The position numbers and the translations under genes are program-made. The notes below the pieces were generated by a model. It had not been told where the DNA came from. It saw nothing but the letters and a program-made list of their open reading frames with translations, and made no database searches. A DNA stretch of 64,000 nucleotides. It comes from Clostridium sp. AM58-1XD. Lineage in GTDB: Bacteria > Bacillota > Clostridia > Lachnospirales > Lachnospiraceae. This document shows, piece by piece, positions 35,605-45,985 of the stretch. Location: contig NZ_QSDR01000023.1 in the NCBI RefSeq assembly GCF_003464085.1, positions 1 to 64,000 of the forward strand. The letters run 5' to 3'. The number at the start of each line of letters is the position of its first letter. Position 1 is the first letter of the stretch.

Positions 35605-37661
35605 ATGCCAAAATCTCTTTACATAGCAGAAAAACCAAGCGTGGCACAGGAATTTGCCAACGCTCTTAAGATAAAAGGAAGAAGGGGAGAAGGTTACCTG
35701 GAATCGGAGGAGGCGGTTGTCACATGGTGTGTGGGCCACCTCGTTACGATGAGCTATCCGGAAGCCTATGACCCTGCATTGAAAAAGTGGAGCCTGGCTA
35801 CTCTGCCGTTTCTGCCTAAGGAATTCAAGTATCAGGTAATAGAAGGAGTTGCCAGGCAGTTTAAGATTGTAAGCGGCCTTTTGAACAGGCCCGATGTAGA
35901 TACGATCTACATATGCACCGACTCCGGGCGTGAAGGAGAATACATCTACCGCCTTGTAGATCAGATGGCGGGAGTTCACGGAAAAATGAGAAAAAGAGTC
36001 TGGATCGACTCGCAGACAGAGGAAGAAATCCTGAGAGGAATCCGTGAAGCAAAGGACTGGTCGGAATACGACAACATCTCTGCTTCGGCCTATCTCAGAG
36101 CCAAGGAAGATTATCTGATGGGAATTAATTTTTCCAGGCTCCTGACCCTGAAGTACGGTCCGGCAATCTCCAGATATATGAATACGAAGTTTACCGTTTT
36201 ATCCGTCGGCCGCGTGATGACATGTGTTCTGGGTATGGTGGTGCGCCGGGAGCGGGAGATCAGAAATTTTGTAAAGACACCTTTTTACCGTGTATTGGGC
36301 ACCTTCGATTCGCAGGGAATGGAGATTTCTGGGGAATGGAAGAGCATGGAAGGTTCTAAGTACTTCGGATCGCCGTATCTTTATAAAGAAAACGGTTTTA
36401 AAGAACGAAAGCATGCAGAAGAGCTGGTCGGCAGCCTTTTGCAAAAAGCCCTGCAGAAGCTCTTCTTTCTTCAGCAGGCAAGAAAAAGGAGACGAAAAGT
36501 CCGCCTCTTCTCTACAATCTGGCGGAACTTCAGAATGACTGTTCCAAGCGTTTTAAGATCAGCCCGGACGAGACGCTGAAAATCGTTCAGGAGCTTTATG
36601 AAAAGAAACTCGTCACTTACCCCAGAACGGATGCCAGAGTATTGTCTACGGCAGTAACAAAAGTGATACAGAAGAATATCAGCGGTTTAAAATATTATGA
36701 ACCACTGGCGGCGTTTGCGGAAGAAATTCTGGAGAAAAAAGCGTATCAGGGTCTGTCGAAAACAAAATACGTCAATGATAAACAGATTACGGATCACTAT
36801 GCAATTGTGCCCACGGGACAGGGCCTCTCCGCATTGAAGGGGCTAAACCGTCTGGCTGCCGGAGTTTATGATGTCATTGCCAGAAGATTTTTAAGTATCT
36901 TCTATCCGGCAGCGGTCTATCAGAAATATAGCCTGGAAATGACAATGGAAGATACACAAGGCCATTCAGAACGTTTTTATGCCAATTTTAAAGTTCTGAC
37001 GGACCAGGGTTACCTGAAGGTGGCTTCTCCTGGAGGAAAGCGGACAGTAGAAGAAGAAAACAGCGATAAAACGGCGAAAGAGGAAAGCAAAGAAGGCGGT
37101 GACCAGGAGAGCGTCCAGAGCAATCTGGATAATCCTGCCTTTATTGCCATGCTGGGAACCTTGAAAAAGGGGATGATTCTTCCAGTGAAGGAACTTTCCA
37201 TTAAGGAAGGGGAGACATCCCCGCCGAAACGATATACGTCAGGTTCCATGATTCTGGCAATGGAAAATGCCGGCCAGCTGATTGAGGACGAAGACCTGAG
37301 AGCCCAGATCAAGGGCAGCGGAATCGGTACCAGTGCGACGAGAGCCGAAATTCTGAAGAAACTGGTTAACATCAAATATCTGGCTCTGAATGGAAAGACG
37401 CAGGTCATAATGACCACCCTTCTGGGCGAAATGGTTTTTGACGTAGTGAATGCTTCAATCCGCCAGTTGCTGAACCCGGAGCTGACGGCCAGCTGGGAAA
37501 AAGGGCTTGCGTATGTGGCAGAGGGAAGCATAACGCCAGATGAATACATGCAGAAACTGGAACATTTTGTATCCATCAGGACAGCGAACGTCATGAAGCT
37601 GAACAACCAGTACAATATGAGAGACCACTTCGACGCGGCAGCAGCCAATTACAAAAAATAG
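35605..37661 (+). CDS. topB: DNA topoisomerase III (frameshifted by one base)
   Basis: A type IA topoisomerase of about 685 residues: Toprim domain from KSLYIAEKPSVAQEFA with CTDSGREGEYIYR; the catalytic Tyr in KLVTYPRTDARVLS; and TSATRAEILKKL later. The frame breaks at the A5 run 36443-36447; with A6 it reads SLLQKSPAEALLSSAGKKKE and continues into PPLLYNLAELQND, which is diagnostic. No C-terminal zinc fingers are seen. The TAG stop lies inside the first unit of the 64-bp direct repeat, so the repeat supplies the end of this gene. RBS GGGGAA is moderate. Confidence 0.88.
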
Positions 37662-37821
37662 TTACGCGCCGGAAAAGCGCGGAACTATTTGCTACGGCTT
37701 GACCGTGAGGTCAAGGCGTTTCCCGTACGTTTTATGGAGCGAGGGAGCGAGCGAAATAAAAATAGTTACGCGCCGGAAAAGCGCGGAACTATTTGCTACG
37801 GCTTGACCGTGAGGTCAAGGC
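37654..37821 (+). repeat. Two perfect 64-bp direct repeats with a 40-bp spacer
   Basis: Units 37654-37717 and 37758-37821 are identical (period 104). Each starts AAAAATAGTTACGCGCCGG and ends TGACCGTGAGGTCAAGGC; inside are GCGCCGGAAAAGCGC and CTTGACC/GGTCAAG inverted repeats. The spacer reads GTTTCCCG...TTTTATGGAGCGAGGGAGCGAGCG. Related fragments follow the IIB gene (4204-4266) and the hexapeptide gene (38523-38550). The first unit contains the topB stop codon. Confidence 0.9.
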
Positions 37822-37850
37822 ACCAGATTTAAAAAAGGAGACATATAATC

Positions 37851-38525
37851 ATGAATAAAGAAGATATGAAGATTGAGAATTTATATGATTTGACCCATAC
37901 GATGGCAGGCGGTTTTATGAAGCAGTATGAGTTTCCATGGGAGATTCTGCCTCATATTGGAGAAATGATAGAGGAACTGGGGAAAAATCTTTCTTCAGAT
38001 GAGTATAATCAATACGGAACGAACGTCTGGATTCACAAATCCGTGGAGATGCCTCCTACGGCATGTGTAAAGGGCCCTTTAATTATATGTAAGGATGCAG
38101 AAATCCGTCAGTGTGCATTTATCAGAGGAAATGTTCTGGTGGGCGAGGGCGCAACGGTTGGAAATTCTACGGAGCTTAAAAATGTCATTCTGTTCGATCG
38201 TGTGCAGGTACCGCATTATAATTATGTGGGCGATTCTATTTTGGGATATAAATCTCACATGGGCGCCGGCTCCATTACTTCCAATGTAAAATCCGATAAG
38301 CAGCTTGTCAGGGTACATGGAGAAGACGGCGATATCGAGACAGGACTGAAAAAATTCGGCGCTATGCTGGGCGACTGCGTGGAGGTCGGCTGCGGCTCAG
38401 TCCTGAATCCTGGTACGGTAGTTGGAAAAAATTCAAATATTTATCCTCTTTCCAGTGTCAGAGGCTGTGTAAATGGGAACTCTATTTATAAGAAACAGGG
38501 CGAAATCGTAGAAAAACGCTTATAA
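37851..38525 (+). CDS. Left-handed beta-helix (hexapeptide) protein, GlmU-like
   Basis: A 224-residue protein whose middle (about 65-200) shows hexapeptide repeats ([LIV]-G-x4 pattern: IRGNVLVGEGATVGNSTELKN, LGYKSHMGAGSITSN, LGDCVEVGCGSVLNPG). The family is annotated as UDP-N-acetylglucosamine pyrophosphorylase-related, but the uridyltransferase domain is absent, so an acyltransferase or nucleotide-sugar role is open. AAAAGGAG precedes the ATG. It starts right after the direct repeats and ends in three consecutive stop triplets, TAA TAG TGA, the last two from a repeat fragment. Confidence 0.75.
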   Translation: MNKEDMKIENLYDLTHTMAGGFMKQYEFPWEILPHIGEMIEELGKNLSSDEYNQYGTNVWIHKSVEMPPTACVKGPLIICKDAEIRQCAFIRGNVLVGEGATVGNSTELKNVILFDRVQVPHYNYVGDSILGYKSHMGAGSITSNVKSDKQLVRVHGEDGDIETGLKKFGAMLGDCVEVGCGSVLNPGTVVGKNSNIYPLSSVRGCVNGNSIYKKQGEIVEKRL

Positions 38526-38550
38526 TAGTGACGCGCTGGAAAAATACGCG
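38523..38550 (+). repeat. Truncated head of the 64-bp repeat family
   Basis: AATAGTGACGCGCTGGAAAA resembles the first 20 bases of the repeat unit (AATAGTTACGCGCCGGAAAA, two differences) and immediately follows the stop of the hexapeptide gene. The rest of the unit is missing. Confidence 0.5.
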
Positions 38551-38570
38551 GAGAGTACAGGAGATTGGGA

Positions 38571-39902
38571 ATGACGGAACATAAAAATACGGTTGGAAAA
38601 AATGGGCAGTTCGCATCCAGGCTGGGATTTATCCTGGCCTCCGTAGGGTCGGCCGTCGGTATGGGCAATATCTGGATGTTTCCATACCGTGTCGGCCAGT
38701 ACGGAGGAGCTGCATTTTTGTTGATTTATTTTGGATTTATAGCACTGTTCGGAATGGTAGGGCTCTCTGGTGAGTTTGCCTTCGGCCGCCTGACCAGGAC
38801 TGGGCCGATCGGTTCTTATGATTATGCTATGAAGACAAGAGGAAAAAAGGGCGGCGCGTATCTGGGAGCCATACCTCTTGTTGGTTCCCTGGGAATTGCC
38901 ATTGGCTATGCCATCATCGTAGGATGGGTGCTGCGTTATCTGTTCGGCTCTCTCAGCGGAGTTATGCTGAAAACAGAAGCTTCTGAATACTTCAGCCAGT
39001 CCACAGGTCATTTTGGGAGTGTGCCGTGGCATTTTCTCGTCGTACTTCTTACGGTATTGATCTTGTCAGGCGGCGTTACAAAGGGAATTGAGAAGATTAA
39101 TCGGATCATCATGCCGGTATTCTTCATTCTATTTGTTCTGATTGCGGGAAGAGTCTTTTTTCTGCCAGGATCTATGGAAGGGTATAAATATCTTTTTATA
39201 CCGAGATGGGAACTTTTGATGGAACCGAAAACGTGGATCATGGCCATGGGACAGGCATTCTTTTCCCTGTCGATTACGGGCTCCGGAATGATTATTTATG
39301 GAAGCTATCTGGACAAGAAAGAGGATGTACAGAAAGCGGCGCTGATGACGGCTTTGCTGGATACGGTAGCTGCCATGCTGGCCGGTCTTGCAATTATACC
39401 GGCAGTGTTTGCGTTTCAGATGGATCCTGCGTCCGGCCCGCCTCTGATGTTCATTACGCTTCCTAAGGTATTTGGGCAGATTCCTGGAGGCAGGCTGGTT
39501 GCAGCCGTATTTTTCCTTTCCGTTCTGTTTGCAGGGGTGACGTCTCTCGTCAATATGTTCGAAGTCTGTGCGGAAGCTGCCCAGACCCATTTGAAATTGA
39601 ACCGGAGAGCAGCAGTTCTGGCAGTTGGTGCCGTTGTATTCCTGGTTGGCCTGTTCATTGAATATGAGCCTTATATGGGAACATGGATGGACATCATTAC
39701 GATCTATGTAGTACCATTCGGCGCGGTGCTCTGTGCAATCATGATTTACTGGGTGCTCGGTACGGAGAAAATCGGCGAAGAATTAAACAGCGGAAGGGAA
39801 AAACCGATTGGAAAGGCATACAACTTTACGGCAAAATACGTATATGTTGTATTGACCGTACTGGTATGTATTCTGAGCGTCGTTTATAAGGGCATCGGCT
39901 GA
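38571..39902 (+). CDS. Neurotransmitter:sodium symporter-family transporter
   Basis: A 443-residue multi-span membrane protein of the NSS (SLC6/LeuT) family with about 11 helices. The signature GFILASVGSAVGMGNIWMFPY covers the Na+ and substrate site in helix 1; SLSITGSGMIIYGSYL matches helix 6. It likely imports an amino acid or derivative with sodium. AGGAG lies seven bases before this ATG; a TTG six bases earlier is disfavoured. A long bidirectional terminator follows. Confidence 0.92.
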   Translation: MTEHKNTVGKNGQFASRLGFILASVGSAVGMGNIWMFPYRVGQYGGAAFLLIYFGFIALFGMVGLSGEFAFGRLTRTGPIGSYDYAMKTRGKKGGAYLGAIPLVGSLGIAIGYAIIVGWVLRYLFGSLSGVMLKTEASEYFSQSTGHFGSVPWHFLVVLLTVLILSGGVTKGIEKINRIIMPVFFILFVLIAGRVFFLPGSMEGYKYLFIPRWELLMEPKTWIMAMGQAFFSLSITGSGMIIYGSYLDKKEDVQKAALMTALLDTVAAMLAGLAIIPAVFAFQMDPASGPPLMFITLPKVFGQIPGGRLVAAVFFLSVLFAGVTSLVNMFEVCAEAAQTHLKLNRRAAVLAVGAVVFLVGLFIEYEPYMGTWMDIITIYVVPFGAVLCAIMIYWVLGTEKIGEELNSGREKPIGKAYNFTAKYVYVVLTVLVCILSVVYKGIG

Positions 39903-39986
39903 TTGAAAGGAGAAAAGGATAAACAGTTCCGGAGACTGCTTACAAATCGGCTTGTATTCAGCGGGAAATTATAAGTACAACTAAAA

Positions 39987-40055
39987 AACGCAGCCATCAT
40001 CATATATTGATCTGATCGATCGAGATCAATATATGGTGTATGGCTGCGTTGCTTT
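39987..40055. terminator. Long bidirectional terminator
   Basis: AACGCAGCCA (39987-39996, preceded by AAAA) and TGGCTGCGTT (40041-40050, followed by GCTTTTT) pair, and the interior CATATATTGATCT/AGATCAATATATG extends the stem to over 20 bp. It separates the converging transporter and upp genes. Confidence 0.88.
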
Positions 40056-40072
40056 TTGTCTTGTTTTTGAAC

Positions 40073-40719
40073 CTATCTCGTTCCGAAAATTCGGTCGCCT
40101 GCGTCGCCCAAACCAGGGCAGATGTAAGCGTCTGCGTTCAGACAGCGGTCCAGGTGGCGATATAGATCTGAATATCGGGGTGGGCCTTATGAAGTCTTTC
40201 GAGGCCTTCCGGTGCTGCGATAATGGACATAAATTTAATTTTATTTCCGCCGCGCTCCTTGATGAAGTTCACAGCCTCTACGGCGGAACCGCCTGTTGCC
40301 AGCATCGGATCGGTGACTACGATTGTACGCTGTTCGATGGGGTGCGGCAGTTTGCAGTAATATTCGTGCGGTTCATGGGTAACTTCGTCCCGGTAAAGGC
40401 CGATATGACCTACCTTTGCAGAAGGTACGAGAGCGAGGATGCCGTTGACCATCCCAAGGCCTGCACGGAGGATCGGGACAACCGCAAGCTTCTTTCCGGC
40501 TATCATAGGGGTCATACAGGTTTCAATAGGCGTCTCTACCTGCACGTCCTGAAGGGGAAGATCCCGCAGGGCTTCATAACCCATGAGCATGGCAATCTCT
40601 TCAACGAGGGAACGGAATTCATTAGTTCCTGTCGTTTTATTGCGCAGCAGAGAAATCTTGTGCTGAATCAGCGGATGGGTAAAGATGGTCACATTTTCCA
40701 TATTTTCTACAATTTCCAT
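40073..40719 (-). CDS. upp: Uracil phosphoribosyltransferase (frameshifted near the C-terminus)
   Basis: Makes UMP from uracil and PRPP. Family motifs: [54 protein letters not shown] and the PRPP loop [20 protein letters not shown]. The frame fails near 40153, where GCCACCTGGACC should have one more C; restored, it continues [20 protein letters not shown] to the true stop at 40073, giving 215 residues. The uracil-binding C-terminus (the [12 protein letters not shown] motif) is thus intact in another frame, pointing to a sequencing error. It is transcribed away from the NSS gene. Confidence 0.9.
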
Positions 40720-40747
40720 GACAAAAAGTTTCCTTTCTCGGTTGTTT

Positions 40748-41551
40748 TTATTTTGTCTCCGGTGTAAAGACTACGATGGCATAGTCCCCTAAGGCATGGG
40801 GAACCGGTATGGAGATTCGGATTTCTCCCTGTTTTTCATAGCTGAAGCATTCCGGGAACGTATCGCCTCTCAACGGAAAGTCTGCCTGTTTGAACAGTTT
40901 GTTATATGTATCGATGCTCTGACTGTTTTTATACTCTTTTACCGCCTTTTCCTGTTCGGCAGTGAGGTTGTAAAACTTACAGTCATCAGACATGACATAG
41001 CCCGCCATGGTATAAGGATCTGCATAAGTGGAAAGCCCTACATCCGATGCCTTGTTTAAATCTACCGTGTTTGTAAAGTACACAGCGGTAGGATGAGCTG
41101 CACCGGCTGCCGTCACTTCTCCGGTATAGACAGCAGTCAGCCTCTTGTTGTTTACAGAAACGACATTACACTTAATGGTCATGGTGTCGGAGGATTCGTT
41201 TACACCGTATGCTTTCACTGCGGATACCGCATTCTTCTTCAGAAGCTCGTTGACGGCCGCCGCATTGGAAGATGTGCTTTCGGATACAGCAGGGTATTCA
41301 ATGGAAACCTTGCCGCTTTTATAAGTAGAAATACTGGCCCCCGTACCTGACTGAGCGGAAGCGGTCTCATCTGCAGCAGTCGTTACCTCTGCTGCCTCTT
41401 CTGTGGTTGGTAAAGTTTCTGCGGCGGACATGGTTTCGTCTGCAGCGGTTGTATGGGCGCTTGTAAGATCCACCTTATTCTTTGATTTACAGCCCCACAT
41501 CATACAGGCGCTTGTAAGAACCAGCATGGAGATGATTAGAGTTTTCTTCAT
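40748..41551 (-). CDS. Lipoprotein with DUF4163/DUF3298-like domain
   Basis: A 267-residue exported lipoprotein: signal peptide and lipobox (MMWGC), a long Thr/Ala/Glu-rich linker (about 25-75, low complexity) and a globular domain (about 80-265) resembling the DUF4163-DUF3298 pair seen in RsiV-like proteins ([44 protein letters not shown]). Its role at the cell surface is unknown. AAAGGAG precedes the ATG. It lies 28 bases upstream of upp on the same strand and may be co-transcribed. Confidence 0.72.
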   Translation of the reverse strand: MKKTLIISMLVLTSACMMWGCKSKNKVDLTSAHTTAADETMSAAETLPTTEEAAEVTTAADETASAQSGTGASISTYKSGKVSIEYPAVSESTSSNAAAVNELLKKNAVSAVKAYGVNESSDTMTIKCNVVSVNNKRLTAVYTGEVTAAGAAHPTAVYFTNTVDLNKASDVGLSTYADPYTMAGYVMSDDCKFYNLTAEQEKAVKEYKNSQSIDTYNKLFKQADFPLRGDTFPECFSYEKQGEIRISIPVPHALGDYAIVVFTPETK

Positions 41552-41720
41552 ATAAACTCCTTTCTTTTGTCGTATTATTCACTATTCTGTCATTACAGTC
41601 CCTATTATATAATAAAATGACGAAAATGTGGAAAGAATTTCATGAAAATTGGATTAATTTTTCGTACGAATCTCTTAAGAAGACGGAATTCTGTAGCAGC
41701 TCACGAAAAGAAGGGCAGCC

Positions 41721-43497
41721 CTATCCCCGAAAACGGTTCAGACAGGCAAAGATTTCTTGCCTGCGAGGCTTTGCCAGACCGCATGGAACATAGGAGGGGC
41801 AGAAGGGAGTCCAGCCTTTTTGCTCCAGAGTCTGTTCCAGTATGTCTACGGTCTCTCTGAGCGTCCTTCTTCCGTCCAGAACGTGTTCTAAGGCGTATCG
41901 GAGCAGGTGGGAGAGCGCGGCCGTCTGTTCCGAATCCATTAGCTGTTCTACATAACGCAGATCGACAGTTTCTTTATTGATGGAAAAAGAATCTTTTCCG
42001 AAAGTCTTGATTTTAATGGATTCACGACCGCTGTCGCGGCTCCGGCCTCTGAAGTCCCTGCCGTACCGTTCCGCTTTCACGCGTTCCGGCGCGCTGTGTT
42101 CCTGTTTGTTGGGCTCATTGCTGTTTCGGACAAAGGAACTGCCGATTATACGGCTAAAGTCCGGTATAGAGAAATTTTCGGCCTTCGTTCTCGGAGCGTG
42201 ATGCTCTCTGCACATGGATTTTACATGATCTGTGATATCCACCGGCCGGTAGCAGTCCATCTGTATGATCTTGTCGGCAATAAAGAAGAAAGCGCCTGAG
42301 CTTCCGGCAACAAGCACGGTGGAGAGATCCGCTTCTTCATACAGGCTTCTGGCCCGCTCCAGAAACGGTATGATCGGTTCCTTGTCCCTGCTGATGACCT
42401 GTTGCATGAAATCGTCCCTGACCATGAAGTTGGTAGCAGAAGTATCTTCATCGATCAGAAGCAGCTTTGTTCCGGATTCGATGCCCTCAGAAATATTAGC
42501 TGCCTGGGATGTGCTTCCGCTGGCATCGGGAGTAGAGAATTTTTTTGTATCCTTTTTGTTTGGAAGGTCGTTGATAAAGAGGGAAATATCCACATTCTTG
42601 ATACAGCGTCCATCCTCGGCCCGCAGCTTTAAAGCAGTATGGTCTGTGATGACATATTCCCTCCCGTCGCCTGCAATGTGATTATATACTCCTGTCTGAA
42701 GCGCCTCCAAAAGCGTTGATTTACCGTGATAACCGCCGCCGACAATTAATGTGATCCCCTTCTGTATCCCCATGCCGCGGATCGTTCCTCTGTGCGGCAG
42801 GTGCAGACTGATCTCCATGGAGGCCGGCGACTGAAAGGGGACGGAACCTTTCATGGGAAGATCGGACACGCCGCTCTTTCGAGGAAGAACAGAGCCGTTG
42901 GCAATGAAGGCAGCCATGCCGTGTTCTGAAAGATATCTGCGGATGTAATCCTGGTCCTCAGCCAGAAAAACCGTTTTTCCCCCTCATTTGCGTCCAGCTT
43001 CTGTACAGAAAAGAGTCCTGAACAGATTTTGGAAGGAACTGGAACAGAATTTTTTCCAGCTCTCCGGCGTTAATCGTTCTTCCAAATGCAGGAAATCCCA
43101 CATGAAAACGGGCGGTAATCCCTTTTTCTGTAATTTCGCAGGCCGTACGGGAAAGGATTTCCTGACCGCAGCGGCTGACAGATAAAAGGCCGCTTTTTCC
43201 GGAACCCTTTGCCTTGAAATTAAAATCCTGAAATCTGGCGTAAAGCAGCCTCGTGAGATAGTCTTCTAAGGCGACGCGGCAGCAGGAGCTTTTATAAAGG
43301 TGTTCTGGAAAGCCGGCCAGACGATGGGGAATTTCCACGCTGAGTGACGATGGAGAAGCGAAAGGATCTCCCTGAACATGATCGATGGAAAGAATATAGC
43401 TGTCAAACTGATAGGAGCCGGCCAGCGATTTGTATGCCGGATAGCTTTTTCTGTCAATGGAATGAAGCAGGTCTAGCAGTTCTGATGAACGTTTCAT
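41721..43497 (-). CDS. ABC-class predicted ATPase (COG3044 type), broken by two single-base losses
   Basis: A cytoplasmic P-loop ATPase of about 590 residues after repair. The N-terminal part (MKRSSELLDLLHSIDRKSYP onward) and the C-terminal part carrying Walker A IVGGGYHGKSTLLEALQTG, TSQAANISEGIESG and Walker B LLLIDEDTSATNFMVRD match the family. The join needs a C near 42997 (restoring YRSLDANEGEK) and an A in the A5 run at 42974-42978 (coding strand), then TVFLAEDQDYIRRY. Function is unknown; a large charged insert (RGRSRDSGRES) precedes the C-terminus. The start is uncertain between ATGs at 43497 and 43506. Confidence 0.8.
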
Positions 43498-43561
43498 AAT
43501 TATCATTATCCTCCTTGGAATCAATTGATACAGTGCTGTAATAGAAAGAGCGGTAAAAGCG

Positions 43562-43581
43562 AAAAAAGGAGCCTCGCTCCT
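43562..43581 (-). terminator. Intrinsic terminator of the first ROK gene
   Basis: On the minus strand, AGGAGC-GAG-GCTCCT is followed by a six-T run. It lies 30 bases past the ROK stop codon and before the ABC-class ATPase start. Confidence 0.85.
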
Positions 43582-43610
43582 AACCGTAAGGTATTATGAA
43601 GCGACGCTCT

Positions 43611-44810
43611 CTAGGGAATCAATGTGCCTCCGTTATCGATGAGAAGCTGTTTTAAAACGACAGCAGCACCGCCGATATACGCTTTCTTTTTTGTCAGCTC
43701 ACTGCGTATAAACAGGTCGTCGGTGAGTTCGGGATTAATCCTGTTCGCATGGCGTATAAATGAGGAATACATGACCTCATTGTCAAAAACGTCACCGAAT
43801 AAAATAATTTTATCCGGGACAATAAGCTGAATCGCGTTATTTGTCACGATGGCCAGAGCTTCTGCCGATTTATCGAGATATTCCTGAAACGCAGGGTCTT
43901 CCATGGACACATAGGCAGAAAAATTTTCTTTATTCGGAAAGCCGTATGTATGGACCGTATCCAGTATGTACGGACTGGAAGTTAAGGCAAACAGTTCTTT
44001 TGCCTTCTCTTCAATAGCGTTCATGGAAATTAAGGTTTCCAGTCGACCTCCTCTGCCGGCAAAACGGACGGGTTCATTCTGATCGATCATCGTAAGGCCA
44101 AGCTCTGATGAACGGAAATTGCTGCCTTTATACATTGTACCGTTGATGACGGAAGCGGAGCCGACACCTGGTCCCCATTTGAGCATGAGAACATTCTGCA
44201 GGTTGTCCGGATTGTTGAACAGCAGCTCGCTGCTTAAAAGGGCGCTTACGCTGTTTTCCACACATACGGTAAAAGGAAGTTCCTGCTCCAGGTGTTTTTT
44301 AATGCTGCATTCGCCGGAAAATATTCCGCAGGAATCGAGGCTGATGCCGTCCAGGTGATTTACAGGACCGACTATGGTTACGCCCGCTCCCAGAATATCG
44401 TCATTCTGGAAATGATGGGTCCAAAGCAGGCGAATTGCGGTTGCGGCAGTCTGTCTGAAAAATTCCTCCGGATCTGCGGAAAGGGCGGTTGAAAAGCTGT
44501 CTGATACAACCAGACGGCCCTTTAAGTTCGTTATGGCAACAGTAGTAACATCACTGTCTATATCAATCGTTAAAATATGCATTCGGTCATAATTGAGATC
44601 GATCGGATTCCGCTTTCTTCCAACCTTTGAGACCGTGTCGACCTCTTCTCCGGGAATCAGAAGATTCTTGGCGATAAATTCATTGCAGATGGTAGTAACG
44701 GTAGCCGTTGTCAGGCTTAAAACAGATGCAATATCAGTTCGGGACATGGCGCCTCGGTTTACAAGCAGCTGCAGTACGCAGGCGCGGTTGGTTATTTTTA
44801 CGTTTTCCAT
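43611..44810 (-). CDS. ROK-family transcriptional repressor (paralogue 1)
   Basis: About 399 residues: an N-terminal winged helix (NVKITNRACVLQLLVNRGAM, then SRTDIASVLSLTTATVTTIC) and a ROK sugar-kinase-like domain (LTIDIDSDVTTVAITNLKGR, VTIVGPVNHLDGISLDSCGI, MLKWGPGVGSASVING). Unlike ROK kinases, the usual CxCGxxGCxE zinc motif is absent here (AGRGGRLE instead). It is closely related to paralogue 2 (48813-47602). AGGGG lies five bases before this ATG; a GTG 21 bases earlier is possible. It probably responds to a metabolite of the flanking sugar locus. Confidence 0.88.
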   Translation of the reverse strand: MENVKITNRACVLQLLVNRGAMSRTDIASVLSLTTATVTTICNEFIAKNLLIPGEEVDTVSKVGRKRNPIDLNYDRMHILTIDIDSDVTTVAITNLKGRLVVSDSFSTALSADPEEFFRQTAATAIRLLWTHHFQNDDILGAGVTIVGPVNHLDGISLDSCGIFSGECSIKKHLEQELPFTVCVENSVSALLSSELLFNNPDNLQNVLMLKWGPGVGSASVINGTMYKGSNFRSSELGLTMIDQNEPVRFAGRGGRLETLISMNAIEEKAKELFALTSSPYILDTVHTYGFPNKENFSAYVSMEDPAFQEYLDKSAEALAIVTNNAIQLIVPDKIILFGDVFDNEVMYSSFIRHANRINPELTDDLFIRSELTKKKAYIGGAAVVLKQLLIDNGGTLIP

Positions 44811-44957
44811 GTTTACCCCTAAATGTTGCACGCGATCATCCCCGATTCATCTGATTTGAACAGCAAAAAGCGGCATTTGACCAATTTTGCAGTCCGCTTT
44901 CATTATACGGGAAAAAACAGGCGGAATCAATCTTTTTCAGAAAAATAATCCCGTGAT

Positions 44958-45812
44958 CTATACGCCCGAATATGCGTTAAAACCGCCGTCTATGGGAATG
45001 ACAGCTCCCGTTACAAAGGAGGATACGCCGGGGGAAAGGAGATACAGGAGCGTACCGCCCAGTTCTTCGATCCGGCCGAACCGGCCCAATGGAGTATTGG
45101 ACAGAATTTTATAGGCGCGGGGAGTATAATTTCCACTGTCATCCAGAAGATTCTTTTCATTCTGTCCGGTGATGAAAAATCCGGGGGCAAGAGCATTCAC
45201 GCGGATGCCCTCTTTTGAGAAATAAACGGCCAGCCATTCCGTAAAGTTGGTGACGGCTGCTTTTGCGGCGCTGTAAGCCGGCAGCTTGGTCAGCGGCTTA
45301 AATGCATTCATGGATGATATATTTATAATGCTGCAGCCTTCTTTTTCGATCATATCCCTGGAAAATACCTGAGTCGGCAGCAGCGTTCCGATGAAATTCA
45401 GATCCAATACGAACTGAAAACCAGATTGTTCGATATCGTAAAAGGTTTTGACATCCTCTTCGGCAGAGTAGTATTCCTCCTCTGTATTGCCTTTTGGGTG
45501 ATTCCCTCCGGCGCCGTTGATCAGAATATCGCAGGGACCGAAATCTTCCAGTATCCGGCAGTGCACCTGCTCCAGATCACGTTTGTCGAGGACGTTCGCC
45601 CGATATGCTTTGGCGGTACAGCCGTTTTCGACAATTTCTTCTGCATAGGAAAGAGCCTGCTGCTCATTGATATCGAGAAGAGCAATTTTGGCGCCTGTTC
45701 TGGCGAGCATTTTCGAAAAATAGCTGCACATTACACCGCCTGCGCCTGTAACGATAATGACTTTGTCTGTAAAATCAGCGGAAAAGGGCAGTTCCGGAAG
45801 TGACATAAGCAT
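44958..45812 (-). CDS. Short-chain dehydrogenase/reductase, D-mannonate oxidoreductase (YjmF)-like
   Basis: A 284-residue SDR: NAD-binding VTGAGGVMCSYFSKMLA, DILINGAGGNHPKGNTEE, catalytic INISSMNAF and YSAAKAA, and the PIDGGFNAYSGV terminus. The GGNHPKG insertion before the Ser is typical of the fructuronate/mannonate reductase-like SDR group. It oxidises or reduces a sugar acid or polyol. AGGAGG is nine bases before the chosen ATG. It is divergent from the TauT-type binding protein across the regulatory region 45822-46151, so it is likely part of the same regulon. Confidence 0.87.
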   Translation of the reverse strand: MLMSLPELPFSADFTDKVIIVTGAGGVMCSYFSKMLARTGAKIALLDINEQQALSYAEEIVENGCTAKAYRANVLDKRDLEQVHCRILEDFGPCDILINGAGGNHPKGNTEEEYYSAEEDVKTFYDIEQSGFQFVLDLNFIGTLLPTQVFSRDMIEKEGCSIINISSMNAFKPLTKLPAYSAAKAAVTNFTEWLAVYFSKEGIRVNALAPGFFITGQNEKNLLDDSGNYTPRAYKILSNTPLGRFGRIEELGGTLLYLLSPGVSSFVTGAVIPIDGGFNAYSGV

Positions 45813-45830
45813 TTGTTTCATCCTCCTAAT

Positions 45831-45859
45831 ATTTAATTATTTAGTTAAATTAATTATAT
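45831..45859. promoter_or_regulatory. AT-rich candidate ROK operator
   Basis: ATTTAATTATTTAGTTAAAT followed by TAATTATAT, just upstream of the SDR ribosome site, with a palindromic TTTAGTTAAA core. Similar AT-rich blocks lie at 46043-46075 (AATAAAT-TTAATTA-ATTTATT), 48828-48850 and 49003-49030, each in the leader of a locus gene. AT-rich sites are easily found by chance, so the assignment is weak. Confidence 0.35.
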
Positions 45860-45931
45860 GATTAGAAGGAAGATTTTACAAGAGTAAAGATAAAAAAACG
45901 AAATAATTATGCAAAACACACAAAATAATGA

Positions 45932-45985
45932 GGGAATTTATGGCAAAAAGTATGTATTGGGAATTTATGGCAAAAAGTATGTATT
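45932..45985 (+). repeat. Perfect 27-bp tandem duplication abutting a -35 box
   Basis: GGGAATTTATGGCAAAAAGT plus ATGTATT occurs twice with no gap (45932-45958, 45959-45985). The last two bases of the second copy are the first two of the -35 hexamer TTGACT at 45984. It lies upstream of the binding-protein gene. Confidence 0.85.

Noticed and set aside
40033..40767. Plus-strand open frame of 244 codons opposite upp
   Set aside because: It is a shadow of upp; composition is implausible and it crosses the terminator hairpin.
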